DNA of 12,645 bases from positions 1 through 12,645 of the forward strand of contig DFIJ01000060.1 of the NCBI GenBank assembly GCA_002372775.1, read 5' to 3'. This DNA comes from Christensenella sp. UBA3700 (lineage in GTDB: Bacteria > Bacillota > Clostridia > Christensenellales > UBA3700). Position 1 is the stretch's first letter; each line of letters starts with the position of its first letter. Positions 1-8,000 of the stretch are shown piece after piece. The position numbers were made by a program, and so were the translations under genes. The notes under the pieces are model-generated. The model was not told where the DNA came from and made no database searches. It saw only the letters and a list, made by a program, of their open reading frames with translations.

Positions 1-1716
1 ATGCGTGCCGTTGTTAATATCGAAAAGGATGGAGATAAAGAAAATATCGTTATTACTGAAATCCCATTCCAAGTTAACAAGGCAGACTTGTTAAGACGTA
101 TCAATGATTTACGTGAAAGTAAGAAAGATTTATATGGAGATATCCAAGATATCAATGATGAATCTAACAGAAATGGTATCAGATGCGTTATTAAAGTTAG
201 AAAGGGTGGCAATGCTAAGAGAATCTTAGCCGGTCTATATAAATCAACAGCTCTAGAGTGTGCATTCAATGTTAATATGGTTGCTATTGCAAATGGTAAG
301 CCAGAACAATTGAGTTTATTAAAATACATTGAAGAGTATGTAGAATTCCAAAGACAAGTAATCTATAGAAGAAGCCAATATGAATTAACAGCTGCTTCAA
401 ATAGAGCTCATATCTTAGAAGGCTTATTAATCGCTGTTAATAACATTAGACGTGTTGTAGATATTGTTTTAGAATCTCCATCATATGATGAATCAAAACA
501 AAAATTAATAACAGAATTTGAATTAACAGATAAACAAGCAACTGCTGTTTTAGATATTCCTTTAAAGAGATTAAATAGACTTGATGTTAAGAAGATGCAA
601 GATGAACTTGCAGCCTTAAAAGCACAAATCGAAGATTTGGAAGGAATACTTGCTTCTAAGAGAAGACAATATACAATCATTAAGAAAGAGCTTCTTGAAG
701 TTAAGAAGAAATATGCTACACCTCGCGTAACAAAGATTGTAGATCCAGAAGTTCACGAAAACATTATTAAGGCTGAAGAAGTTGTAGAAGCTGTAAAGGT
801 TACAGGATATCTACTTCTTGGCAATAATGGAGCCTTGAGATTTGTTAATGACAAGATTTATAAAGCTGCATCAAAGAATATAGTTAACTGTACAGCAAAT
901 GAACTTGTAAAGACAGCTTTGTTTGTTGATGGCGATACAAATATTATTGCATTTACAAAGAAAGGACAATGTGTTGTATTTACTCCATCTCAAGTTTTAG
1001 ATGATAAATGGAAGAGTAAGGGAACTCAAATCAACAAACTAGGTAAAGTTGATTCTGATGATTCGATTGTTGAGATTATGACTGAAAAGCAACTTGCTGG
1101 TAAGTCTATCTATATTGCAACAAAAGATGGCATGATTAAGAAGTCTCAATCTTCAGAATATCCAATGGAGAAAAAGACAACATATCCAGGAATCGTTCTA
1201 AAGGATGAAGATGATGAAGTAATCTCAGTTCAAATAGTAGATGAATCTTGTGAATACATCTTATTCGTAACAGAAATGGGTAATGTTCTAAATGCATTTG
1301 CCGATGTTCCAGAACAAGGAAGAAGAGCATCTGGTGTTAAGGGCGTTAAACTTGTTGATGAAAAAGACAGCGTAAGATATGTAACACAAAATAACCAAGA
1401 AGGTGAAATTGTTGTTGTAATGGCATCAGGCTTTGCTAAGCGTGTAATTCTATCTACAATTGATCCAAAGAATAGATATGGCAAGGGCGTTGCTTTATGC
1501 GATGTTAAGAAGCCAAAAGATATAGCATATGTATCTGTTGTAAAGAACCCATATGATTTTGCTATCTATTTTGCAGATGGCGATATGGTTGCTGTAAATA
1601 CTGAAGATGTAGATATTGAAAATAGAACAGCAAAAGGAAAGAATATCTTGAAGAAGGTATCTAAAGATAAATACGAAGCAATTATATATATGATAGCTTC
1701 TCACAATTTAATATAG
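1..1716 (+). CDS. parC: DNA topoisomerase IV subunit A (ParC-type), 3' part; 5' end outside window
   Basis: This is the breakage-reunion subunit of a type IIA topoisomerase, which with ParE relaxes and decatenates chromosomes. The ATG at base 1 is an internal Met: family members have roughly 230-260 residues before this point, including the active-site Tyr, so the gene enters from outside the window. Residues 1-100 are the tower region (EIPFQVNKADL; DESNRNG). Residues 105-240 form the C-gate coiled coil (RRSQYEL; HILEGLLIAVNNI). Residues 262-571 form a six-blade beta-pinwheel with blade starts near GNNGALRF, TKKGQCVVF, TKDGMIKKS, TEMGNVLNA, MASGFAKRV and FADGDMVAV. No canonical GyrA box (QRRGGKG) is visible. 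DDKWKSKGTQI resembles the IRWKELGQH stretch of Bacillota ParC, so ParC is preferred over GyrA. It ends in TAG, which overlaps the ribosome binding site of the next gene. Family assignment is very safe; ParC versus GyrA is likely but not certain. Confidence 0.88.
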   Translation: MRAVVNIEKDGDKENIVITEIPFQVNKADLLRRINDLRESKKDLYGDIQDINDESNRNGIRCVIKVRKGGNAKRILAGLYKSTALECAFNVNMVAIANGKPEQLSLLKYIEEYVEFQRQVIYRRSQYELTAASNRAHILEGLLIAVNNIRRVVDIVLESPSYDESKQKLITEFELTDKQATAVLDIPLKRLNRLDVKKMQDELAALKAQIEDLEGILASKRRQYTIIKKELLEVKKKYATPRVTKIVDPEVHENIIKAEEVVEAVKVTGYLLLGNNGALRFVNDKIYKAASKNIVNCTANELVKTALFVDGDTNIIAFTKKGQCVVFTPSQVLDDKWKSKGTQINKLGKVDSDDSIVEIMTEKQLAGKSIYIATKDGMIKKSQSSEYPMEKKTTYPGIVLKDEDDEVISVQIVDESCEYILFVTEMGNVLNAFADVPEQGRRASGVKGVKLVDEKDSVRYVTQNNQEGEIVVVMASGFAKRVILSTIDPKNRYGKGVALCDVKKPKDIAYVSVVKNPYDFAIYFADGDMVAVNTEDVDIENRTAKGKNILKKVSKDKYEAIIYMIASHNLI

Positions 1717-1723
1717 GTGGTTT

Positions 1724-2284
1724 ATGAGAAAGAGTTTAGGCGCAAAAACAATGATGTATCCAATGCCAGTCTTAATGATTGCTACATACAACGAAGATGG
1801 CTCAGTTGATGTAATGAATGCAGCATGGGGCGGAATAGAAACAGATAATAGAATAGGTATGTGTTTATCTGATGATCACAAGACAACAAAGAATATTTTA
1901 AGAACTAAAGAATTTACAGTCTCTTTTGGTACAGAATCTGCAGTTAAAGCATGTGATTATTTGGGTCTTGTTTCTGGCAACAAAGTTAAAGACAAGTTCG
2001 AAAAATCGGGGTTAACAAGTTCAAAAGCAGATAAAGTAAATGCACCAATTATAAATGAGTTACCTATAGCAATTGAATGCAAGTTGGTTGCATATGATGA
2101 AGAAACATGTCATTTAGTTGCTGATATTGTAAATATTAATGTTGATGATATGTACGTTAAAGAAGATGGAAAAATTGATGTTGAAAAAGTAGGTATCATA
2201 ACTTATGATTCTTCTAATCATAAATATATAAAGCTTGGCAATATTGTTGCTGATGCATTTAAGATAGGAAGAGAAATTAAATAG
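1724..2284 (+). CDS. Flavin reductase-like / flavoredoxin family protein (FMN-binding split barrel)
   Basis: A 186-residue cytoplasmic protein of the flavin-reductase-like family. Members bind FMN in a split barrel and either reduce flavin with NAD(P)H or shuttle electrons. The diagnostic N-terminal pattern is GAKTMMYPMPVLMIATYNEDG (residues 6-26, close to the typical start), then MNAAWGGIETDNRIGMCLS (31-49), TTKNIL.TKEFTVSF (54-68) and a C-terminal NHKYIKLGNIVADAF (165-179). Length is normal for the family. Translation starts at the ATG preceded by AGGTGG at 1715-1720, which overlaps the parC stop codon and sits only 3 nt from the start. This suggests translational coupling to parC, although a functional link to topology is not obvious. 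Electron donor and substrate cannot be told from the sequence. No promoter was seen in front of it. Confidence 0.88.
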   Translation: MRKSLGAKTMMYPMPVLMIATYNEDGSVDVMNAAWGGIETDNRIGMCLSDDHKTTKNILRTKEFTVSFGTESAVKACDYLGLVSGNKVKDKFEKSGLTSSKADKVNAPIINELPIAIECKLVAYDEETCHLVADIVNINVDDMYVKEDGKIDVEKVGIITYDSSNHKYIKLGNIVADAFKIGREIK

Positions 2285-2331
2285 AAACTAATAGCGGCTT
2301 GACGCTAAATAAAAAAATATAAAGGGTAAAT

Positions 2332-4725
2332 ATGATAAAAGTAGATTTAAATGGAAAATGGAATTTAGTATCTAACGACGGAGTTTATAATTTAGTCGCA
2401 GATATTCCTGGTAGTGATGTTGGTAATTTAATTAAACAAAATTTAGTAAAGAATCCTTTGATTTCTGGTAAAGAGGAAGAAGGAATTGAAATTGCTAAAA
2501 AAGATTATACATTCTCAAGAAAATTCGATGTTAAGAAAGAAGTATTAGAAAAAGAGCATGTTTATCTAAAATGTGAAAAGGTAGATACTCTTTGTGATGT
2601 TTATTTAAATAATAAGCAAGTAGCTTCACTTAACAATTCATACATTCCTCTTAATGTGGATGTAAAGAATGAACTTGTAGAAGGTGAAAACCTAGTTGAA
2701 TTCAAGTTCAAATCACCATACAACTACATCGTTAAAAGACAACAAGAGAATGCTTTACCAAATAACTTTAACGGGGTTAATGGTATTCCATATATTAGAA
2801 AGCCAGGTTGTCATTTTGGCTGGGACTGGGGTCCATGTGTTCCATATTCAGGTATCTTAGATGATATTTATCTAAAGGCAATTAATACTGAAATCACAAA
2901 TATAGATATAAAGCAAGACACTAAAAAGGAAATGGCAGTTGTTGCTATTAAGGCTGATGGTGCTAAAGAAATCACTATGGAATCTCCAAAGGGAGAGGAA
3001 ATTAAGGGTATTAATGGTGTGTTTGAAGTTAAGAACCCAGAACTTTGGTATACAAAAGAATTAAGTGGCAAGGATAGACAACCTTTATATAATGTTGTAA
3101 TTAAGAATGACGAAGAAGAAGTTGTTAAGTATATTGGTTTAAGATCTTGTTATTTAAATCAAGAAAAAGATGAATATGGTACAAACTTCTGTATTACATT
3201 AAATGGCGAAAAGATATTTGCAAAAGGTGCTAACGTTATTCCATTTGCTGCTATTTATGAAGATGCTACTAAGGAAGATGTAGATTATTATATTGATTTA
3301 GCTTTAAAGTCTAACTTTAATATTTTAAGAATTTGGGGTGGCGCTTCTTATGCTGATGAATACTTAATGTCAGAATGTGATAAGAAGGGTATTTTAATCT
3401 GGCAAGACTTCTGTTTTGCATGTCAATTATATCCTTTCTATGAAAAGGATTTATTAGATAATGTTGTAGAAGAAATTAAGTACAATGTTGTAAGACAAAG
3501 TATGCACCCATCAATGGCTTTATTCTGCGGCAATAACGAAATTGAAACTATGTATTCATGGATGCCAAAAACTAATAAGTTAATGAAGGCTTATGAAATG
3601 TTCTTCTATAACGTAGTTCCTGATGCAATAAAAGATATTACTGATGTATCTTATATTCCATCATCACCACTTGGTACTGCTTGCTTTACAAACATTAATT
3701 CAGATGGCGATGGCGATATGCATATGTGGAACGTATGGCATGGTTTAAAGAAGTTAGATTATTATCAAACAAGATATTCAAGATTCTTATCTGAATTTGG
3801 TCTTGAGTCTTTACCATCAATGAAAGCTATATCTACATTTGCTAGTGGAGATGAATTAGACATTACATCTGCTTCATTTAATGCGCATCAAAAGTGTATT
3901 GGTGGTAATGAAAAGATGCTTTTCTATTTAACAGAAATGTTTGATTTCCCAAAACATTTTGAAGATTTACCATATCTAACAGGTATTGTACAAGCTGAAT
4001 GTATTAAGAATGCTACTGTTCACTTTAGACAAAATAAAGGAAGATGCAATGGTGCAATCTATTGGCAATACAATGATGTATGGAATTGCCCAAGCTGGTC
4101 TTCTGTAGATTTTGAGAAAGTACCAAAGGCATTACAATACAAAGCTAAAGAATTCTTTGCTCCTGTTACAGTTTCATGTAAAAAGGAAAATGGAATAGCT
4201 CATATCTATGCTCATAACGACACACTAAAGAAAGTTGGCTTAAAAGTTGTTGTTAAGGAAATCTCAATTGCTAATAGTAAAGTATTAAACACATATAACT
4301 ATGTTTGCAACTTGGAGGCTAATTCTTTTGCTAAATTAGCAGATTTAAAAGTTAAATTAGACTCATATTTGGAAATTTCATTCAATAATGAAACTTTATA
4401 TGAGATCTTCAATAAACCTCTTAAATTACCTTTAAAGAAGGTTAACTTCAATGTTGAGAAAGTAGAAGGCGGTGTAGAAATTAGTGTAGATAACTTCGCA
4501 TTTAATATCTTTGTTGATTCTAATGAGATATTAGAAGAGAACTACTTCTCATTATCTAAGGGTGAAAAGAAGTTTATTAAGGTAAAAGATGCAGATTCTA
4601 TAAAACTAACATGTGCTAATAATATTGAGTTCAAAGGAGAGAACTTTAAGAGAAAATGGTTTAGATTAACATACAGATTAAAGATAATGAATATATTAAA
4701 CTTTATCTACTATTCTAGAACATAA
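2332..4725 (+). CDS. Beta-mannosidase, glycoside hydrolase family 2
   Basis: A retaining exo-beta-mannosidase expected to remove non-reducing-end beta-mannose from mannan or N-glycan fragments. It has no signal peptide or membrane segment, so it acts in the cytoplasm on imported oligosaccharides. At 797 residues it fits the family. Residues 1-180 are the sugar-binding domain with the beta-mannosidase signature HFGWDWGP (161-168). An immunoglobulin-like domain follows to about 270, then a TIM barrel from about 285 to 610. Visible active-site motifs are LRIWGG (332-337), WQDFCFACQLYP (357-368), the acid/base Glu403 in GNNEIE, and the nucleophile Glu488 in SEFG. YWQYNDVWNCPSWSS (577-591) closes the pocket. 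A C-terminal beta domain ends in a basic, aromatic tail (773-797). The start is supported by AAAGGG at 2321-2326. The gene stands alone, with 47 bp upstream and 303 bp downstream. Other GH2 specificities are less likely given the GWDWGP signature. Confidence 0.92.
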   Translation: MIKVDLNGKWNLVSNDGVYNLVADIPGSDVGNLIKQNLVKNPLISGKEEEGIEIAKKDYTFSRKFDVKKEVLEKEHVYLKCEKVDTLCDVYLNNKQVASLNNSYIPLNVDVKNELVEGENLVEFKFKSPYNYIVKRQQENALPNNFNGVNGIPYIRKPGCHFGWDWGPCVPYSGILDDIYLKAINTEITNIDIKQDTKKEMAVVAIKADGAKEITMESPKGEEIKGINGVFEVKNPELWYTKELSGKDRQPLYNVVIKNDEEEVVKYIGLRSCYLNQEKDEYGTNFCITLNGEKIFAKGANVIPFAAIYEDATKEDVDYYIDLALKSNFNILRIWGGASYADEYLMSECDKKGILIWQDFCFACQLYPFYEKDLLDNVVEEIKYNVVRQSMHPSMALFCGNNEIETMYSWMPKTNKLMKAYEMFFYNVVPDAIKDITDVSYIPSSPLGTACFTNINSDGDGDMHMWNVWHGLKKLDYYQTRYSRFLSEFGLESLPSMKAISTFASGDELDITSASFNAHQKCIGGNEKMLFYLTEMFDFPKHFEDLPYLTGIVQAECIKNATVHFRQNKGRCNGAIYWQYNDVWNCPSWSSVDFEKVPKALQYKAKEFFAPVTVSCKKENGIAHIYAHNDTLKKVGLKVVVKEISIANSKVLNTYNYVCNLEANSFAKLADLKVKLDSYLEISFNNETLYEIFNKPLKLPLKKVNFNVEKVEGGVEISVDNFAFNIFVDSNEILEENYFSLSKGEKKFIKVKDADSIKLTCANNIEFKGENFKRKWFRLTYRLKIMNILNFIYYSRT

Positions 4726-4794
4726 TTTTCTTATAATTAGACATAACTTTTCCGTGTCGCAAAAACCGGATTGTGAATATAAAAAACTATTTTT

Positions 4795-4812
4795 TGAATA
4801 TCGCAATATTCA
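4795..4812. repeat. Palindrome TGAATAT-CGCA-ATATTCA
   Basis: A perfect inverted repeat with 7-bp arms around a 4-nt centre. The right arm extends to ATATTCAC (4806-4813), which is also the exact reverse complement of GTGAATAT at 4773-4780, giving a second, wider inverted pair. It lies 8 bp before the first DnaA box. It could be a protein-binding dyad or part of an unwinding region; the role is unknown. Confidence 0.55.
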
Positions 4813-4820
4813 CTTTTTAT

Positions 4821-4861
4821 TGTGGATAACTATAGGTCAATGTGGATAACTTTGTGGATAA
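4821..4861 (+). promoter_or_regulatory. Cluster of three perfect DnaA boxes
   Basis: TGTGGATAA, the reverse complement of the consensus DnaA box TTATCCACA, occurs at 4821-4829, 4841-4849 and 4853-4861. All three are in the same orientation and share the extended core TGTGGATAACT. Start-to-start spacings are 20 and 12 bp. A degenerate relative, TGTGAATAT, lies at 4772-4780. Three exact 9-mers in 41 bp cannot reasonably be chance. Known roles of such clusters are replication origins, DnaA-titration sites and DnaA-controlled promoters. The cluster sits about 170 bp upstream of the purL-like start codon, and dnaA itself is not in the window, so a regulatory or titration site is favoured over a main origin. 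Confidence 0.85.
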
Positions 4862-4868
4862 CTAAGGC

Positions 4869-4894
4869 AAAAACGCTATTCTTAAGCGATTTTT
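4869..4894 (+). other. Weak hairpin, terminator-like
   Basis: AAAAACGCT (4869-4877) faces AGCG at 4885-4888, followed by a single A and TTTTT (4890-4894), which can pair with the leading A-run. The GC part of the stem is only 4 bp, so it is at best a feeble terminator, for transcripts leaving the beta-mannosidase gene or starting near the DnaA boxes. It contains TTCTTAAGCG, which recurs in the hairpin before dnaX. Confidence 0.25.
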
Positions 4895-4962
4895 AAGTTT
4901 CCGGAGTGTTTGTCACATATTAAAAAAATAGGGATGTTTAAAAATTAACAATAGGTTTTTTG

Positions 4963-5001
4963 CCACTAAAAGTTTGTTTGAGTTGAGTATAATATTAGTG
5001 G
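4963..5001 (+). promoter_or_regulatory. Probable purL-like promoter (-10 TATAAT) inside an inverted repeat
   Basis: A perfect -10 hexamer TATAAT lies at 4988-4993. No good -35 is found 16-18 bp upstream; the nearest candidate, TTGCCA at 4960-4965, is 22 bp away. The -10 is bracketed by CCACTAA (4963-4969) and its exact reverse complement TTAGTGG (4995-5001). The half-site centres are 32 bp apart, about three helical turns. A poor -35 with a dyad spanning the promoter is typical of a regulated promoter, but the regulator cannot be named. The resulting leader to the ATG at 5029 would be roughly 25-30 nt. Confidence 0.5.
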
Positions 5002-5028
5002 TAAAATTAATTAGGGTTTTGAGGTAAC

Positions 5029-8000
5029 ATGATTAGACGTTTGTTTGTTGAACAAAAAACAGAATATAATTCAAAGGCGTTAGATCTAAAAGAGGAACTA
5101 GAGAACCTTTTCTCAATTAATATTGAGGATTTAAGAATATTTGACAGATATGACATTGAAGGATTATCTGACTACGTTTTTGATAGATTCCAAAGTTTCA
5201 TTTTCTATGAACCATCCCTTGAGTATGTCTATACAAAGAACCCAACAAGAGGCTATAGAAGTTTTGCTATAGAACCACTAACTGAAACTGCTGATACAAA
5301 AGCTGAAAATGCTGAAACTTGTATAAGAATCATTTCCGCTGGCGATGAACCAAAAGTAAAGACAGCAACAGTTTATGCTTTCTCAGGTGTGGCTGATACT
5401 GATTTTGAAAAGATAAAAGCATACATTATTAATCCACTTGTTAATAAAGAAGCTATGCTTGATTTACCAGATACTCTAAAAGTTGAGTATAAGAAACCTC
5501 AAAATGTTTTATATGATAGTTTCATCTCTCTAAAGAATAATGAATTACAACCATTTTATGATTCACAAAATTTTGCAATTTCATTTGAAGACTTAAAACT
5601 AATTCAAGATTATTTCAAAGACATTAAGAGAAATCCAACAGAAACTGAAATTAAAGTATTAGATACACTTTGGTCAGATCACGTAAAGCATTCAGTTATT
5701 GATACTGAAATTACTTCAATAAATATCAATTCAGACAATCCACATATTGAAAGAGCATATTCTCAATATAAGAGAATAGCTAAAGAGTTTAGTGAAGAGA
5801 ATGCAAATTCATATGTATCATTAAGAGATATTGCTACTATTGCTATTAAGAAATTACAAAAGCAAGGTAGATTAAAGAATTTAGTTACAACTCTTGAGAG
5901 AAATGTTAGTGCTATTGATGTCGATGTAGATGTTAATGGCAAGAATGAAAAATGGGTTGTAATGTTTAAAACAGAAACAGCAAACTCTCCAACAGAGATA
6001 GAACCATATGGTGGCGCAGCAACTGGTCTATCAGCGGCTGTTTTAGATCCATTAACTGGTAGATCATTTACATATCAAGCAATGAGAGTATCTGGTTCTG
6101 CAGATCCAAGAGATTCAAAGATAGATTTACAAAATAAGAAATTATCTCAAAAAACAATTTCAACAAAATCCGCAATGGGACATGCTGAGATCGGTACACA
6201 AATTGGTGTTCCAACAGGTCTTTCTTATGAGATGTATCATGAGAATTACAAGGCTAAGCACTTAGAAGCTAACTTCGTTATTGGTGCTGGTAAGAAAGAA
6301 AACATGATGGCGGCCGAAGCAGAATGCGGCGACATTATCATGATAGTTGGCGAAAAGACGTCAAGAGTTGGTTGCGGTGCAGCATCAGCTGCTTCAAGAA
6401 AAGATACAGATATTAAATCATCTTCATTTGAAAAAGGCGACCCACTAATATCTAGAGCATTACAAAGACTTGTTAGAAGAAAAGAAGCAACAAGTATTGT
6501 TAAAAGATGTACAGACGTGTCTACCGGCGGTCTTGCTGTAGCTCTTCTAGAGAGTGCTAGAAGCTTTGATGTAAACCTAAATTTAGTTCCAAGAGTAGAT
6601 GAATCATTATCTGGAACAGAAATTGCAATATCTGAAACTCAAGATAGAATAGTTGTTGTTTTAGATGATGTAAAACAAGATGAGTTTATTAAGATTGCTA
6701 ATCAAGAGAATTTAGCTGCTACAAAGATAGCAACAGTTACAGATTCCGGTCTTGTTAGAATGTTCTATAACGGAGATACTGTTGTTAATTTAAACAGGGA
6801 TTTTGTAGATTTAAAGGGCGTTAAAGTTAAACAAGATGTTGTAATCAATGAAAAGGTTACAAAATATATGAATAAGCCAAGCCAAGCTGCTAACAAGTTC
6901 TTTGAAGATGGTGATTTTAGAGGTGCTTTACTTGCTGATTTATCAAGATTAAATGTTTGCTCTCAAAAAGGAAGAGCGCAAATGTGCGATTCGACAATTA
7001 ATTCAAATACTATATTTATGCCTTATGGTGGTAAATATCAAGAAACAGAATCAATTGTTATGGCGGCAAAGATTCCTGTAAATGGAGAAACAGATACAGC
7101 AACAGTAGCTTCATTTGGATGCTCACCTTATCTTATGAGTGAATCTCCATTTGTTGGATCAATTTATTCGATTATTATTTCAATTTCAAAACAAATTGCT
7201 GCAGGTGTTAAACTTGGCAATATCAAATTGAATTTACAACAATATTTCAAGAACCTTGGTAATGATAAAGAAAGATGGGGAGAACCTACATCTGCATTGC
7301 TTGGAGCATTATATGCTCAATTGAATTTAGGTATTTGTTCTATTGGTGGTAAGGATAGTATGAATGGTACATTTGGAAATCTTGATGTACCACCAACAAT
7401 TATTTCATTTGCTTGTGGTATATCTAAAGCAAGTAAGTTAATTTCAAATGATTTTAATGAAAAGTCTGATGCAAAGAATATTTATAGAATTCATATAAGA
7501 AGAGACGAATATGGCGTTCCAGATTTTGATGATGCCCAAAAGGTATATCTCGCAATTGGAACAGCAATTGAAAATGGGGATATCGTATCAGCAAACGTAG
7601 TTGAAGAAGGTGGCGCAATATCTGCTGTATTCAAATCTTGTATGGGTAATAGAATAGGAACAACATGGGAAGAAATTTCTGAAGATTTATTTGCACCTTT
7701 ATTTGGTGACTTTGTTGTTCAAGCAAGCGACGTATCTTCTCTTGCTGGATTAGATGTTAAATTAATTGCAAAGATTAATGGAACAAGAACTGCAGATTTA
7801 TGCGGTGAAGAGTTTAAATTTGGCGACGCTTTTGATGCATATACAAAGACATTAGATGATGTATATCCAACTGTATATCAAAATGATGAAGTAGAGAATG
7901 TATCAAAACTTATTTATTGCGTAAGAGAAATTAGAGATAATGTTTCAATGACAGTTCCACCAAAAGTATTAATTCCAGTATTCCCAGGAACTACTTGTGA

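Larger units (their letters stand above)
4726..5028. other. 303-bp intergenic region with DnaA-box cluster and purL-like promoter region
   Basis: This is the only long non-coding stretch in the window. It is strongly AT-rich and holds, in order: a palindrome at 4795-4812, three DnaA boxes at 4821-4861, a weak hairpin at 4869-4894 and a promoter region with flanking inverted repeat at 4963-5001. No convincing intrinsic terminator for the beta-mannosidase gene is visible. No purine riboswitch core or PurBox-like repeat was recognised in front of the purL-like gene. No ORF with a plausible start and ribosome binding site was found inside it. Confidence 0.8.

Noticed and set aside
1-3. ATG at base 1 as a true start codon of the topoisomerase gene
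   Set aside because: MRA... corresponds to an internal segment of ParC/GyrA; the N-terminal catalytic part is missing upstream, so this is a window-edge coincidence.
1-1716. Assignment of the first gene as gyrA
   Set aside because: No canonical GyrA box in the first pinwheel blade, and the DDKWKSKGTQI blade matches ParC-type proteins of Bacillota better; gyrA is not fully excluded.
2292-2307. Hairpin TAGCG-GCTTGA-CGCTA as a terminator after the flavin-reductase-like gene
   Set aside because: Only a 5-bp stem, followed by an A-run rather than a T-run on the + strand.
2299-2323. TTGACG ... TATAAA as a promoter for the beta-mannosidase gene
   Set aside because: The spacer is 13 bp, too short for a sigma-A promoter, and the -10 would overlap the ribosome binding site.
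4726-5028. Main chromosomal origin (oriC)
   Set aside because: DnaA boxes are present, but dnaA, dnaN, rpmH and parAB are absent and no DnaA-trio series was recognised; left as a titration or regulatory site.
4726-5028. Purine riboswitch or PurR PurBox upstream of the purL-like gene
   Set aside because: No conserved riboswitch core pairing or PurBox motif could be identified, and the leader after the likely promoter is too short.
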